Part shown: positions 1-7,336 of the stretch, piece by piece
How positions within the stretch are numbered: position 1 is the stretch's first letter
Layout: every line of letters begins with the position of its first letter
DNA from: Vicinamibacteria bacterium
GTDB taxonomy: Bacteria > Acidobacteriota > Vicinamibacteria > Vicinamibacterales > 2-12-FULL-66-21
Assembly: GCA_025937075.1 (NCBI GenBank)
Contig: JAICSD010000076.1
Location: 1-12,763, forward strand
Reading direction: 5' to 3'
Length of the DNA: 12,763 bases
Made by a program: the position numbers and the translations under genes
The notes under the pieces: generated by a model
What the model saw: only the letters and a program-made list of their open reading frames with translations
Told to the model about the DNA's origin: nothing
Databases searched by the model: none

Positions 1-1025
1 AACGGTCGGAGTACTTCGAGCGCCTTCGCGTGGCCATCGCGGCAATGCCGCAGGTCGCCGAGGCGGGGATCTCGACCAATGCGACGCCGCCGTCGAACGG
101 AAGCGACACGCCGATCGAAATTCGGGGGAGCAGCGCTCTCGAAAAGCCCCTGGTTCGCGCCAATCTCATCAACTCGGAGTACTTCTCCGCCCTTCATATT
201 CCGCTGACGCAGGGACGCCTCTGGTCTCGTGACGAAATCGGTCGCGGCGCGGCGCTCGCCGTGATCAATCAGGCGATGGTGCGACAGTACTGGCCCGAGG
301 GAAATGCCATCGGGCGGCAGTTCCGGTTCGTGAACATGAAGGACGAGCGGCCGTATTCGCCTGCAGCGGCGGGCGCGGATGGCTGGATCGAGGTCGTGGG
401 GGTGGTCGCGGATGCGCGCAATGACGGCCTGCGGAACCCGATCAAGCCTGCCCTGTACGTGCCCTACACGCTGAAGATGCGCATGTTCACGCAGATCCTG
501 GTCCGCACCCGCGTGCCGCCGCTGTCGATTCTGCGCGACGTCCGCGCCGAGCTCGTACGCGTCGATCGGGAGCAGCAGGTGATGCGCGTGCGGGATCTGC
601 AGGGCTGGATTACGAATCAACCCGAGTACGCACAGCAGCAGCTCGTCGCGAGGCTGTTCGCCGTGTTCTCACTGCTGGCGCTGGCGCTGTCGGCCGTTGG
701 CCTCTACAGCGTGGTCTCGTACGGCGTGGCGATGCGGATGAACGAGTTCGGCATTCGGCTGGCACTCGGCGCCAGGACGCGCGATGTCGTGCGCATCGTG
801 CTCTCCGGCACGTCCTGGAATGTCGGCGTGGGGCTTCTGGCCGGCGCCGTGCTGTGTGTGGCGTTCGACAAGATCGCGACGCGATGGGTCACGGAGAGCT
901 CGCGCGATCCGTTGATCGTCGGCGGCGTCACGGTTCTGCTGATTGCGGTGGCGGCCGTCGCATGCCTGGCGCCGGCGCGGCGCGCCGCCTCCATCGATCC
1001 GATGGAGGCCGTCCGGCACGAGTAG
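1..1025 (+). CDS. MacB/FtsX-type ABC transporter permease (ADOP-like), C-terminal part
   Basis: Inner-membrane permease subunit of the MacB/FtsX superfamily; relatives move lipoproteins, peptides or drugs, or act as mechanotransmission ABC proteins. The frame is open from the left edge, so the gene starts outside the window. The GTG at 30 is not a true start, because the codons before it (RSEYFERLR) continue the periplasmic-domain pattern. The first ~200 residues are MacB-type periplasmic core, with motifs such as NSEYFSALHIPL, GRLWSRDE and YWPEGNAIGRQF. The FtsX domain follows: three hydrophobic segments near 660-730, 800-870 and 910-975, the signature ALGARTRDVVR after the first, and the ending PARRAASIDPMEAVRHE typical of acidobacterial duplicated orphan permeases. 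No ATPase gene is visible. The substrate cannot be inferred. Confidence 0.9.
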   Translation, partial: RSEYFERLRVAIAAMPQVAEAGISTNATPPSNGSDTPIEIRGSSALEKPLVRANLINSEYFSALHIPLTQGRLWSRDEIGRGAALAVINQAMVRQYWPEGNAIGRQFRFVNMKDERPYSPAAAGADGWIEVVGVVADARNDGLRNPIKPALYVPYTLKMRMFTQILVRTRVPPLSILRDVRAELVRVDREQQVMRVRDLQGWITNQPEYAQQQLVARLFAVFSLLALALSAVGLYSVVSYGVAMRMNEFGIRLALGARTRDVVRIVLSGTSWNVGVGLLAGAVLCVAFDKIATRWVTESSRDPLIVGGVTVLLIAVAAVACLAPARRAASIDPMEAVRHE

Positions 1026-1050
1026 GGCCGCGGAAGACGCGGGCCGCGGA
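1025..1050. repeat. Short direct repeat between two convergent genes
   Basis: GGGCCGCGGA occurs at 1025-1034 and again at 1041-1050, in the 58-base gap between the convergent permease and receptor genes. Each copy contains the self-complementary hexamer CCGCGG (1028-1033, 1044-1049), so the pair could form a 6-bp GC stem with a 10-base loop. No T-run follows, so a terminator call would be weak. The rest of the gap (1051-1083) holds nothing recognisable apart from another GAACGCGGA-like stretch. Confidence 0.4.
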
Positions 1051-1083
1051 CTGACGCCGAGAACGCGGACTCGATGACGGTGT

Positions 1084-3651
1084 TCAGAAAAACACCCGCA
1101 GGCCGAACTCGATGTGGCGTCCCGGAAGCGCGGCTGTCGGCCGGCCGAAGTACGGCGACGTCAGCACTCCGCTGTAGCTGGTGAAGTTCGTCGTGTTGAA
1201 CAGATTGTCGACGTCGGCGTAAATCTCGACACCGCGCTGGACGCTGCCCCGCTCGCGCTGACGCCCGCGTCCCCACAGGCCTTCGTTCCCGCCGATCGTC
1301 CAGCCGAGCCTCATATCCGAAATCACGTGCCAGTCGCCGCGCGCGGTGTTCCGCCCGACGCCGGCAGGACGATCGTTCACGACCGCGTCGCCGTTGTCGT
1401 CGAAGCCCGTTCGGATCGTGTACGGCGCCCCCGACGTGACCTCCGTGCCCAGCCCCAGGCCGATCCCGAACGGCAGTCGCGCGCGCACGTAGCTGAAGAT
1501 GCGATGCCGGATGTCGTTGGCCGAGGGGCCCCACTCCGCTGCAACGTTCGAACTGTCCGCCGGCAGGGAGAGCGGCCCGTCCGCATCGTCGAACCTTCGC
1601 GCATAGCGATACCGGACCGTGCCGAACAGCCGGCGATCGAAGGCGCGCAGGCCCAGGCTGGCGTCGAATCCGCGCTCCTCGGATTCGCCAGTCGACTGGA
1701 TCTCGGTGACGCGTGCGAACGCGGGATTCGGACGCACGCCGTCCGCCGGTGCGTTGACGTCCACGGCGCGCAGGCGGTCCCAGGTGGACTGGCCGAACAC
1801 GTTGAAGCGGACGTCGACAGCGGGGTTCAGCCTGTACTGAAAGCCGATCGACATCCGTCTCGTCGTCGGCAGCTGCAGGTCTTCGCTGGCGCGAACGACA
1901 CTTGGTGCAGGAAGGACGACTTTGTTCGATCCCGCAAACGGATCGGGGTAGGTGGGATCAATCACGATGAGCTCGCGCTGGCGTGTTCCGTCCAGGCGCA
2001 GCGTGTCCTCGTGGAGGCTGGCATCGTACCAGTCGTAGAAGATGCCGGCGCCGGCACGAATCGTCAGGTCCTTCAACGCCGTGGGAGTCCACGCGATGCT
2101 CGCGCGAGGGCCGAAGTTGGCCCAGTCGTTCGTGAACGACTGGAATTCGTGCCGCATGCCGAGCCCGAGCTGGATGTTCTTACGGGGCTTCACCTCGTCG
2201 TACGCGTACCAGCCGAACTCGTACCGCGAATAGGCGAGCGATGGATTGCCCACGCGCTGCACGAACTGCAGCGGCGTACCGGCCGCGAAGGCATCGAGGC
2301 TCGCGAACGTGAAGCGCCCGCTCGCGTTCTCGACGAGGCTGCTGCGGATGCGCCCGACCTCCCCTTCGAACCCGAAGCGCATCTTGTGCCGGTCGCTGAA
2401 CGCGAGCTCGAAGTCGTCGCCGAGCTCCACCTCCCAGGCGCGCGTGCCGCCGCCGAGCTGCGCGCCGCCCGACGTGACGGCGTTCGGGACCTGGATCGTG
2501 ACCGCCTGGCTGCGGGACGCGCGATCCTCGCGGTCCCAGACGGCTTCGAGACGGAGCTCGTTGTACGCGTTCTGTCCGATCGCTCCCATGCCGGACGCGC
2601 GGAACATGTCCCTGCTCTCGTTCGTGTTGTAGGCGTGCTCCGGAAGACTGAACTGTCCGACGCCGAGGTTCTCGCGGTCGCGGGTCCGCCGCTCGTACTC
2701 GAGGCGCAGCATCTGTCGATCGGTCAAGGCGTGCTCGAGCCGCACGTCGGCCTCGAGTCCGTTGTTCTCCTGGTTCGCGGATTCGGAAACGATCCGATCT
2801 GGCAGCGCCGCGACGATCGGCTGCACGTCGAAGGCGTCGCGGCTCGACAGGTTGTACGACACCGACGTGCGGTCCTTCACGAGCGGGCCGCTGCCGCTCC
2901 AGTGCAGCCGCCGTGTCTGCCCCTCACCGGGCGTCGGCGAAAACGGGTTGCGCGCATCCAGCGATTCATCGCGGAGCGCAGCGCTGAAATGCTGCTCCCA
3001 TTGGCTCGTGCCCGGCTTCGTGATGACGTCCACGCGCGGGTGCCCGGCGCCATGCGTATCAGGCGCGTACGGATCGTGGCGCACGCGAATCGACTGGATC
3101 TGGGACTTCGGTGGCAGATTGTCCCCCTGGAACCCGTTCATGCGAATCTCCGCGTCGGGCCCGGCAAGCTGTCCGATCAGCTCCATTGCCTCGTCGGGAT
3201 CGTCAGGGAGTTGATCAATCTCCTCCGCGGGGAACGTCTCCGTGAAGTTGTTCTCCAGTTGCCGCTGCGTGTCGTCCACAGTGACGGTGACCTGCTGTGC
3301 GAACGTTGCGAGCGGAAGGACCACCGAATGCGTGACCTGACGCCCGGCGGTGACGGCAACCTCCTTCGTCGAGGTCTCGAATCCTGAAAGCTCCACGACG
3401 ACGCGATAGCGTCCGGGTGCGAGGTGGGTGAGCGTCGCCTGACCCGAGGTGTCGGTCACGGCTGTCGAGACGGTCTGCGCCGGTAACGGTCCCGTAACAG
3501 TGACCGTGGCGCCCGGCAGTGCGCCGCCAAGCGAGTCGGCTGCCTGCACGAGGAGCAACGGGTTGCTCTGTGGTCCCGCAAATGCGGGCGTGACCACAAC
3601 CGTCAAGCACAGCGCGGCAAGCGCGCCACGAAAACATCCTCCGATACACAT
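1084..3651 (-). CDS. TonB-dependent receptor-like outer-membrane protein with carboxypeptidase regulatory-like domain
   Basis: Predicted outer-membrane beta-barrel of the Oar/TonB-dependent receptor type, 855 residues. Residues 1-25 form a signal peptide ending TPAFA. Residues about 33-113 are a CarboxypepD_reg-like beta-sandwich (GALPGATVTV, TDTSGQATL, APGRYRVVVELSGFE). A short plug-like part follows: EEIDQLPDDPDEAMELI (144-160), then PPKSQIQSIRVRHDPYAPDTH (180-200) and PRVDVITKPGTSQWEQ (205-220), which corresponds to the family's end-of-plug G..RVDxxTKxG motif. The remainder alternates like barrel strands and ends in aromatic residues (GLRVFF), as expected for BAM-assembled barrels. I see no clear TonB box, so energy coupling is unproven. 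The start is supported by the signal peptide; no strong Shine-Dalgarno sequence is visible. The gene is divergent from the sensory unit beginning at 3693, and the two share a 41-base gap. The substrate is unknown. Confidence 0.88.
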   Translation of the reverse strand: MCIGGCFRGALAALCLTVVVTPAFAGPQSNPLLLVQAADSLGGALPGATVTVTGPLPAQTVSTAVTDTSGQATLTHLAPGRYRVVVELSGFETSTKEVAVTAGRQVTHSVVLPLATFAQQVTVTVDDTQRQLENNFTETFPAEEIDQLPDDPDEAMELIGQLAGPDAEIRMNGFQGDNLPPKSQIQSIRVRHDPYAPDTHGAGHPRVDVITKPGTSQWEQHFSAALRDESLDARNPFSPTPGEGQTRRLHWSGSGPLVKDRTSVSYNLSSRDAFDVQPIVAALPDRIVSESANQENNGLEADVRLEHALTDRQMLRLEYERRTRDRENLGVGQFSLPEHAYNTNESRDMFRASGMGAIGQNAYNELRLEAVWDREDRASRSQAVTIQVPNAVTSGGAQLGGGTRAWEVELGDDFELAFSDRHKMRFGFEGEVGRIRSSLVENASGRFTFASLDAFAAGTPLQFVQRVGNPSLAYSRYEFGWYAYDEVKPRKNIQLGLGMRHEFQSFTNDWANFGPRASIAWTPTALKDLTIRAGAGIFYDWYDASLHEDTLRLDGTRQRELIVIDPTYPDPFAGSNKVVLPAPSVVRASEDLQLPTTRRMSIGFQYRLNPAVDVRFNVFGQSTWDRLRAVDVNAPADGVRPNPAFARVTEIQSTGESEERGFDASLGLRAFDRRLFGTVRYRYARRFDDADGPLSLPADSSNVAAEWGPSANDIRHRIFSYVRARLPFGIGLGLGTEVTSGAPYTIRTGFDDNGDAVVNDRPAGVGRNTARGDWHVISDMRLGWTIGGNEGLWGRGRQRERGSVQRGVEIYADVDNLFNTTNFTSYSGVLTSPYFGRPTAALPGRHIEFGLRVFF

Positions 3652-3677
3652 CTACTTCACGGTACACTTCGCAACCT

Positions 3678-3683
3678 GAGGGA
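3678..3683 (+). promoter_or_regulatory. Shine-Dalgarno sequence for the gene at 3693
   Basis: GAGGGA lies nine bases before the ATG at 3693. It favours this ATG over the in-frame ATG at 3738, which has only AGGAACGG about 17 bases upstream. Confidence 0.5.
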
Positions 3684-3692
3684 CCGATTAAG

Positions 3693-4388
3693 ATGCGGTT
3701 CACGCTTCCTTCAGGAACGGTCCGGCACAATGTCTCGATGCGCCGGATGCTGGTCCGTTCGCTGATGCCGCGTCTGCTCGTGCTCGGCACCCTGGTGACG
3801 GTGTCGCTGCGCGCCGACGCGCCAACGGTGGTCTCCTTCGAGAGCATTCGCGTGGGCACTCTGCCGCCAGGCTTCAAGGTGCTCTCGTCGGCTGAAGCAG
3901 AGCCGGGCAAATGGCAGATCGTGAAGACCGGCGAGAAGGCGGTGCTCGCGCAGACGGATGTCGGCCGCGCGGGTTACCGCCTCGCCGTGCTGGATGCGCC
4001 GAAGCTCGCGGATCTCCGCGCCGGGACGGCGCTGCGGATGGGTCCCGGGGACCGCGCCGCAGGCATCGCCTGGCGCGTGCGCGACGCCGGGACGTATTAC
4101 GCCGCGCGGCTCGACCTCGCGCAGAACGAGTTCGTGCTGTACAAGTTCGTCCGGGGAAACCGCGTGCGTCTCTCGCGCCTCTCGAACCTCCGGCTCTCGG
4201 ATTCCGACTGGCACGAGCTCGCGATCGAGCACCGCGGCGAGCGCATCCGCGTGTGGCTGAACGGAATCCCGGTCGCTTCCGAGCGCGACGACACGCTGCC
4301 GGAGGCGGGGATGGTGGGGCTGTGGATGCCTGCGGACTCCACCGCCCAGTTCAAAAAGCTGTGGTATGAGCCAGCTCGCGAGGACTGA
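3693..4388 (+). CDS. Secreted concanavalin-like (3-keto-disaccharide hydrolase / DUF1080-type) domain protein
   Basis: Exported protein of up to 231 residues with one jelly-roll (LamG/concanavalin-like) domain resembling the 3-keto-disaccharide hydrolase (DUF1080) family, which is tied to sugar binding or cleavage. A hydrophobic stretch (MPRLLVLGTLVTVSL) followed by RADA forms the signal peptide. Family-like features come in order: FESIRVGTLPPGF, GKWQIVKTGEKAVLAQ, GIAWRVRDAGTYYAARLDLAQNEFVLYKF, WHELAIEHRGERIRVWLNGIPV and GLWMPADSTAQFKKLWYE. The first half of the sandwich looks a little short (DLRAGTALRMGPGDRAAG). Start choice: 3693 has the better ribosome-binding site, but 3738 would give a more compact signal peptide and leave more room for the divergent promoters. 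Five bases separate it from the response regulator, implying one operon. It may bind an extracellular ligand for the two-component system; that is inference, and catalysis is unproven. Confidence 0.75.
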   Translation: MRFTLPSGTVRHNVSMRRMLVRSLMPRLLVLGTLVTVSLRADAPTVVSFESIRVGTLPPGFKVLSSAEAEPGKWQIVKTGEKAVLAQTDVGRAGYRLAVLDAPKLADLRAGTALRMGPGDRAAGIAWRVRDAGTYYAARLDLAQNEFVLYKFVRGNRVRLSRLSNLRLSDSDWHELAIEHRGERIRVWLNGIPVASERDDTLPEAGMVGLWMPADSTAQFKKLWYEPARED

Positions 4389-4393
4389 GCCGC

Positions 4394-5050
4394 ATGCGCG
4401 TCCTGATCGTCGAAGACGAAACGGACCTGGCGGGCGTCCTGAAGCGCCTGCTCGAGGACGCCGATTTTTCCGCCGACATCGCCGAAGATGGTGAGGCCGG
4501 CCTCACGCTCGCGCTCGATCACGCCTACGACCTCGTCGTACTCGATTTGATGCTGCCACGGTTGCAGGGTGATCGTCTCCTCGGCGATCTCCGCGCGCAG
4601 GGGCGCGACGTGCCCGTGCTCGTGCTCACCGCGCGCGATCTCGTCGCGGATCGTGTCCGGCTCCTCGATGCGGGCGCCGACGACTACCTGATCAAGCCGT
4701 TCGACCCCGCGGAGCTGGTGTCACGCTGCCGCGCCCTCGTGCGCCGTGCGGCCGGCCATCGTTCTCCCGTCATCGCGATTGGCGATGTCGAGATCGACAC
4801 GGCGCGGCGCTCCGCGACGCGCGGCGGCCAGGCGGTCGCGGTCACGCCGCGAGAATTTCGCGTGATCGAATACCTCGCGCTGAATCGCGGCCGCGTGGTC
4901 TCGCGCGACGAGCTGCTCGCGCACCTGTACAGCGACGCGGAGGAGACGTGGTCGAACGTCCTTGAAGTCTACGTGGCGGGCTTGCGGCGGAAGCTGGGAG
5001 CCGACATCATTCAGACGCGGCGCGGGCACGGCTACTTCGTCGATGACTGA
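4394..5050 (+). CDS. OmpR/PhoB-family DNA-binding response regulator
   Basis: Cytoplasmic transcription regulator of 218 residues, full length for the family. The receiver domain (1-118) has the acidic pair E7/D8, phospho-acceptor D51 in VVLDLMLP, T79 in VLVLTARD and K101 in YLIKPF. The winged-helix Trans_reg_C domain (about 124-217) shows TPREFRVIEYLALNRGRVVSRDELLAHLY and the closing VYVAGLRRKLGADIIQTRRGHGYFV. The start ATG is preceded by GAGGA with nine-base spacing. Its last eight bases overlap the kinase start, so the two are likely translationally coupled, and the kinase is the expected phosphodonor. Likely targets are the operon itself and the divergent outer-membrane receptor; no operator could be identified. 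Confidence 0.95.
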   Translation: MRVLIVEDETDLAGVLKRLLEDADFSADIAEDGEAGLTLALDHAYDLVVLDLMLPRLQGDRLLGDLRAQGRDVPVLVLTARDLVADRVRLLDAGADDYLIKPFDPAELVSRCRALVRRAAGHRSPVIAIGDVEIDTARRSATRGGQAVAVTPREFRVIEYLALNRGRVVSRDELLAHLYSDAEETWSNVLEVYVAGLRRKLGADIIQTRRGHGYFVDD

Positions 5051-6419
5051 TGACAGGGCCGCTGGCTCGCTCGTCCGTCGGCTGACGCTGGGCGCCGCCG
5101 CGTGGGTCGGCGTCCTCGGGCTCACGGTGGCGTCGGTCTCCGTGTGGCAGTACTGGCGAACGTCGCTGCGCGGAATCGACGCGCGGCTCACCGGCGACGC
5201 GCGGGCGCTCGTCTCGCGGATCACGGTGTCGAACGGCCTCCTCGAAATCGACATCGACGCCGCGCTCTCCGATGACGCGCGAAGTGCCGCGTCACCCGCC
5301 GATCGCTATTACGCGGTCTACGACGCCGCGGGACGGCTGCTTGACGGTACGTCGCCGGTCGTTCCGGATCGGCTCGCCGTCACGCCCGGGCCCAGGACGC
5401 GCGGCGGCTACCGCGAGGTCCTCGTCGCCGCTCCGAACGGATCAGTCGTGGTGGTCGGCCAATCACTGTCGCGTGTGTACGCGGACGTCCGGAGGCTCGC
5501 AGGCAGCCTGCTGCTTGCGAGCGCCGTCGGCGCGGCGCTCGCCTGGCCGGTGGCGGTGTGGCTGCGGCGGCAGCTCGCCCGCTCCATCCTGCAGATCGAC
5601 GAGACCGCGCGGACGCTGACGCCCGGGCAGGCGACGCGGATCGATCCACGTCGCGTGGACGAAGAGTTCAGGGGCGTCGCAACCACCTTGAACGGCGCGT
5701 TCGATCGGCTGGAACAGGCGCTCGCGCGCGAGCGGCAGCTGACGTCCGATGCGAGCCACGAACTCCGCACCCCGGTCACGACGCTCGTCGCCGAGACACA
5801 GTGGGCGCTGGGACGCGAGCGCGAGCCCGCCGAGTACCGGCAGTCGCTCGAGGTGTGCGCACGACAAGGCCTGCGCATGAAAGCGCTCGTGGAGAGCCTG
5901 CTCACGCTCGCCCGCCTCGAAGGAGGAACGCTGCCGCCATCGCGCGATCGCGTCTCCCTGCGGCCGCTCGCCGAGGAGACGATCGCGGAGCTCGCGCCGC
6001 TTGCGGCGCACCATCGGGTGCGCGTCGAGATCGAGGGCGACGGGACAGCCTGGGCCGATCAGATGCAGATGCGCATCCTGCTGTCGAACCTGTTGTCGAA
6101 CGCGATCCGCTACAACCGCGCCGGCGGATCGGTGTCCGTCGCGCTGATGCGTACGAACGGCCGCGTCCGCCTGCGCGTCACGGATACGGGGACGGGCCTC
6201 GAACCGGATGTCGCGGCGCACGTGTTCGACCGGTTCTGGCGCGCCGATCCGTCGCGGTCGGCGCGTGACGGCGGAAGCGGACTCGGCCTCGCCATCACAA
6301 AGGCCATCGTCGACGCGCACGGCGGCACGATCGACTGCGAGAGCGCGCGCGAGCAGGGCACGATGTTCACGGTCACGCTCCCGCTGGCAGGTGACGACGC
6401 GAACGGACGTCCTCTCTAA
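5043..6419 (+). CDS. HAMP-containing sensor histidine kinase
   Basis: Inner-membrane sensor kinase of 458 residues, the partner of the regulator just upstream. The frame is open further upstream, but that part lies inside the regulator gene; ATG 5043 (MTDDRAAG) gives the normal domain plan and an 8-base overlap. TM1 is about 14-35, the periplasmic sensor about 38-150 (no known domain recognised) and TM2 about 152-174. HAMP follows at about 175-228. HisKA has phospho-acceptor H239 in ASHELRTPVT. The HATPase_c part has the N box LLSNLLSNAIRYN (346-358, N353), G1 DTGTGL (381-386), the F box HVFDRFWR and G2 GSGLGLAI (411-418), so all catalytic motifs are present. Its stop codon overlaps by four bases with the stop of the opposite-strand gene relic at 6416. 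Confidence 0.94.
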   Translation: MTDDRAAGSLVRRLTLGAAAWVGVLGLTVASVSVWQYWRTSLRGIDARLTGDARALVSRITVSNGLLEIDIDAALSDDARSAASPADRYYAVYDAAGRLLDGTSPVVPDRLAVTPGPRTRGGYREVLVAAPNGSVVVVGQSLSRVYADVRRLAGSLLLASAVGAALAWPVAVWLRRQLARSILQIDETARTLTPGQATRIDPRRVDEEFRGVATTLNGAFDRLEQALARERQLTSDASHELRTPVTTLVAETQWALGREREPAEYRQSLEVCARQGLRMKALVESLLTLARLEGGTLPPSRDRVSLRPLAEETIAELAPLAAHHRVRVEIEGDGTAWADQMQMRILLSNLLSNAIRYNRAGGSVSVALMRTNGRVRLRVTDTGTGLEPDVAAHVFDRFWRADPSRSARDGGSGLGLAITKAIVDAHGGTIDCESAREQGTMFTVTLPLAGDDANGRPL

Positions 6420-6724
6420 AAATACGTCTTTACGCCAACCGACAGCGCCAACCCTGATGGGTCGTATCCGTGGGCTTTCGAGACGATGCGGTACCGCCCT
6501 TCGCCGCGCACCGAGAACGTCCTGGACGTGAAGTACTCCACTACGCCGAAGATCGTTCCGCCCAGTTTCGTCTGACCGTCTCCGATGTTCCGGCCGTTGT
6601 TCTTCCGCTGCAGAAAGTACGAGCCGAGACCCGCGCCGAGGAATGGATGAATGGCGCCGCCTTCCCAGTTGTGCGCGACGTCGAACGCGAGACGGACCTG
6701 CCGCATCGACCCGGCGTGGCCCAT
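6416..6724 (-). pseudogene. C-terminal relic of an outer-membrane beta-barrel protein
   Basis: About 100 residues, from the first plausible methionine (MGHAGSMRQVRL), read like the last strands of a small outer-membrane barrel: VRLAFDVAHNW, HPFLGAGLGSYFLQR, TKLGGTIFGVVEYF, FSVRGEGRYRIVS and the aromatic ending LALSVGVKTYF. The frame stays open upstream to 6937, but that extension is cysteine- and arginine-rich, has no signal peptide or strand pattern, and runs antisense through the start and promoter of the cupin gene. It is therefore unlikely to be translated as the natural N-terminus. A real family member would need a signal peptide and several more strands, so the 5' part appears deleted. 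An alternative is a very short, unusual barrel fragment still in use. Bases 6725-6811 hold nothing else I recognise. Confidence 0.5.
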
Positions 6725-6811
6725 GCCACTCAGCAAACGCACAACGGCCTCATCAGTGCGTTGCCGGCACCTCGCTTGCACGTACTTACAGTTTTCGCCC
6801 TCGCCAGGACA

Positions 6812-6820
6812 TGCTAGTAT
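6812..6820 (+). promoter_or_regulatory. Candidate extended -10 promoter for the cupin gene
   Basis: TGCTAGTAT fits an extended -10 element (TGn plus TAGTAT, four of six matches to TATAAT). It lies 26 bases before the ATG at 6847. The hexamer at the expected -35 position (TTTTCG, 17-base spacing) matches poorly, as is usual for extended -10 promoters. A GGTGAGGG Shine-Dalgarno sequence (6836-6843) lies between it and the start codon. Confidence 0.4.
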
Positions 6821-6846
6821 TCGCCCGCTATCGACGGTGAGGGCAC

Positions 6847-7317
6847 ATGGCTCGAACGAAAGCCACGAGCAAGCGCGTACGCAAGACGGTCGCTTCGGCC
6901 GGGCGGCCGGCAGGTTCGCGCAAACCAGCGCGGTCATCGGATCCGTTGATTGCGCCCGTGCGCGGCGCCGAACATCGCACGATCGGTCACGTGCGGCTCG
7001 ACGTCGCCCGGACCGGCGAGGCGCGCGTCAAGCGGATGATCTATCCACCGGGATTTCGCTGGTCGGTGGACATGAAACCCGTCGTCGGAAGCGATCTGTG
7101 CATGCACGCGCACGTGGGCTTCCTCGCGCGCGGCGAGATTCACATCGAGTACGCGGACGGTTGTGTGGTGGAGCACAAGGCCCCGCAGGTCGTCTCGATC
7201 GAACCGGGCCACGACGGCTGGGTCGTGGGCAAGGAGCCTGTCGTCCTCATCGAGTTCGACTTCGAGCGCGACACGGTACGCCGACTCGGGATGCCCGACG
7301 CGCACCGGCACAAGTGA
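6847..7317 (+). CDS. Cupin-domain protein with a basic N-terminal tail
   Basis: Small cytoplasmic protein of 156 residues. Residues 1-32 are rich in Lys, Arg, Ser and Ala (MARTKATSKRVRK, then GRPAGSRKPARS) and probably disordered. Residues about 60-138 form one cupin fold: RMIYPPGFRWSVDMKPVVGSDLCMHAHVGF carries the first motif with H87 and H89, GEIHIEYADG continues it, and VVSIEPGHDGWVVGKEPVVLIEF is the second motif with H122. The GHDGWVVG motif is familiar from a stand-alone bacterial cupin group; a bound metal is possible but the usual Glu ligand is not evident. GTGAGGG just before ATG 6847 supports the start. It appears to be a single-gene unit, ending 19 bases from the convergent symporter gene. 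The function is not known; nucleic-acid contact by the tail is inference. Confidence 0.8.
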   Translation: MARTKATSKRVRKTVASAGRPAGSRKPARSSDPLIAPVRGAEHRTIGHVRLDVARTGEARVKRMIYPPGFRWSVDMKPVVGSDLCMHAHVGFLARGEIHIEYADGCVVEHKAPQVVSIEPGHDGWVVGKEPVVLIEFDFERDTVRRLGMPDAHRHK

Positions 7318-7336
7318 GGACCGCGGAAGAACCGGT

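Noticed and set aside
30..32. GTG as start of the permease
   Set aside because: Codons upstream to the window edge remain open and fit the permease domain pattern, so the gene is simply truncated by the window.
1114..3387. A very long open frame (about 757 codons) on the plus strand opposite the outer-membrane receptor
   Set aside because: It lacks any recognisable motif, signal or ribosome-binding site and has the Arg/Val/Ala-rich composition of an antisense shadow in GC-rich DNA; the minus-strand product has clear family motifs.
6847..6882. Cupin start MARTKATSKRVRK resembles the histone H3 tail (ARTKQT)
   Set aside because: A few shared residues in a low-complexity basic stretch; the rest of the protein is a bacterial cupin, so this is coincidence.
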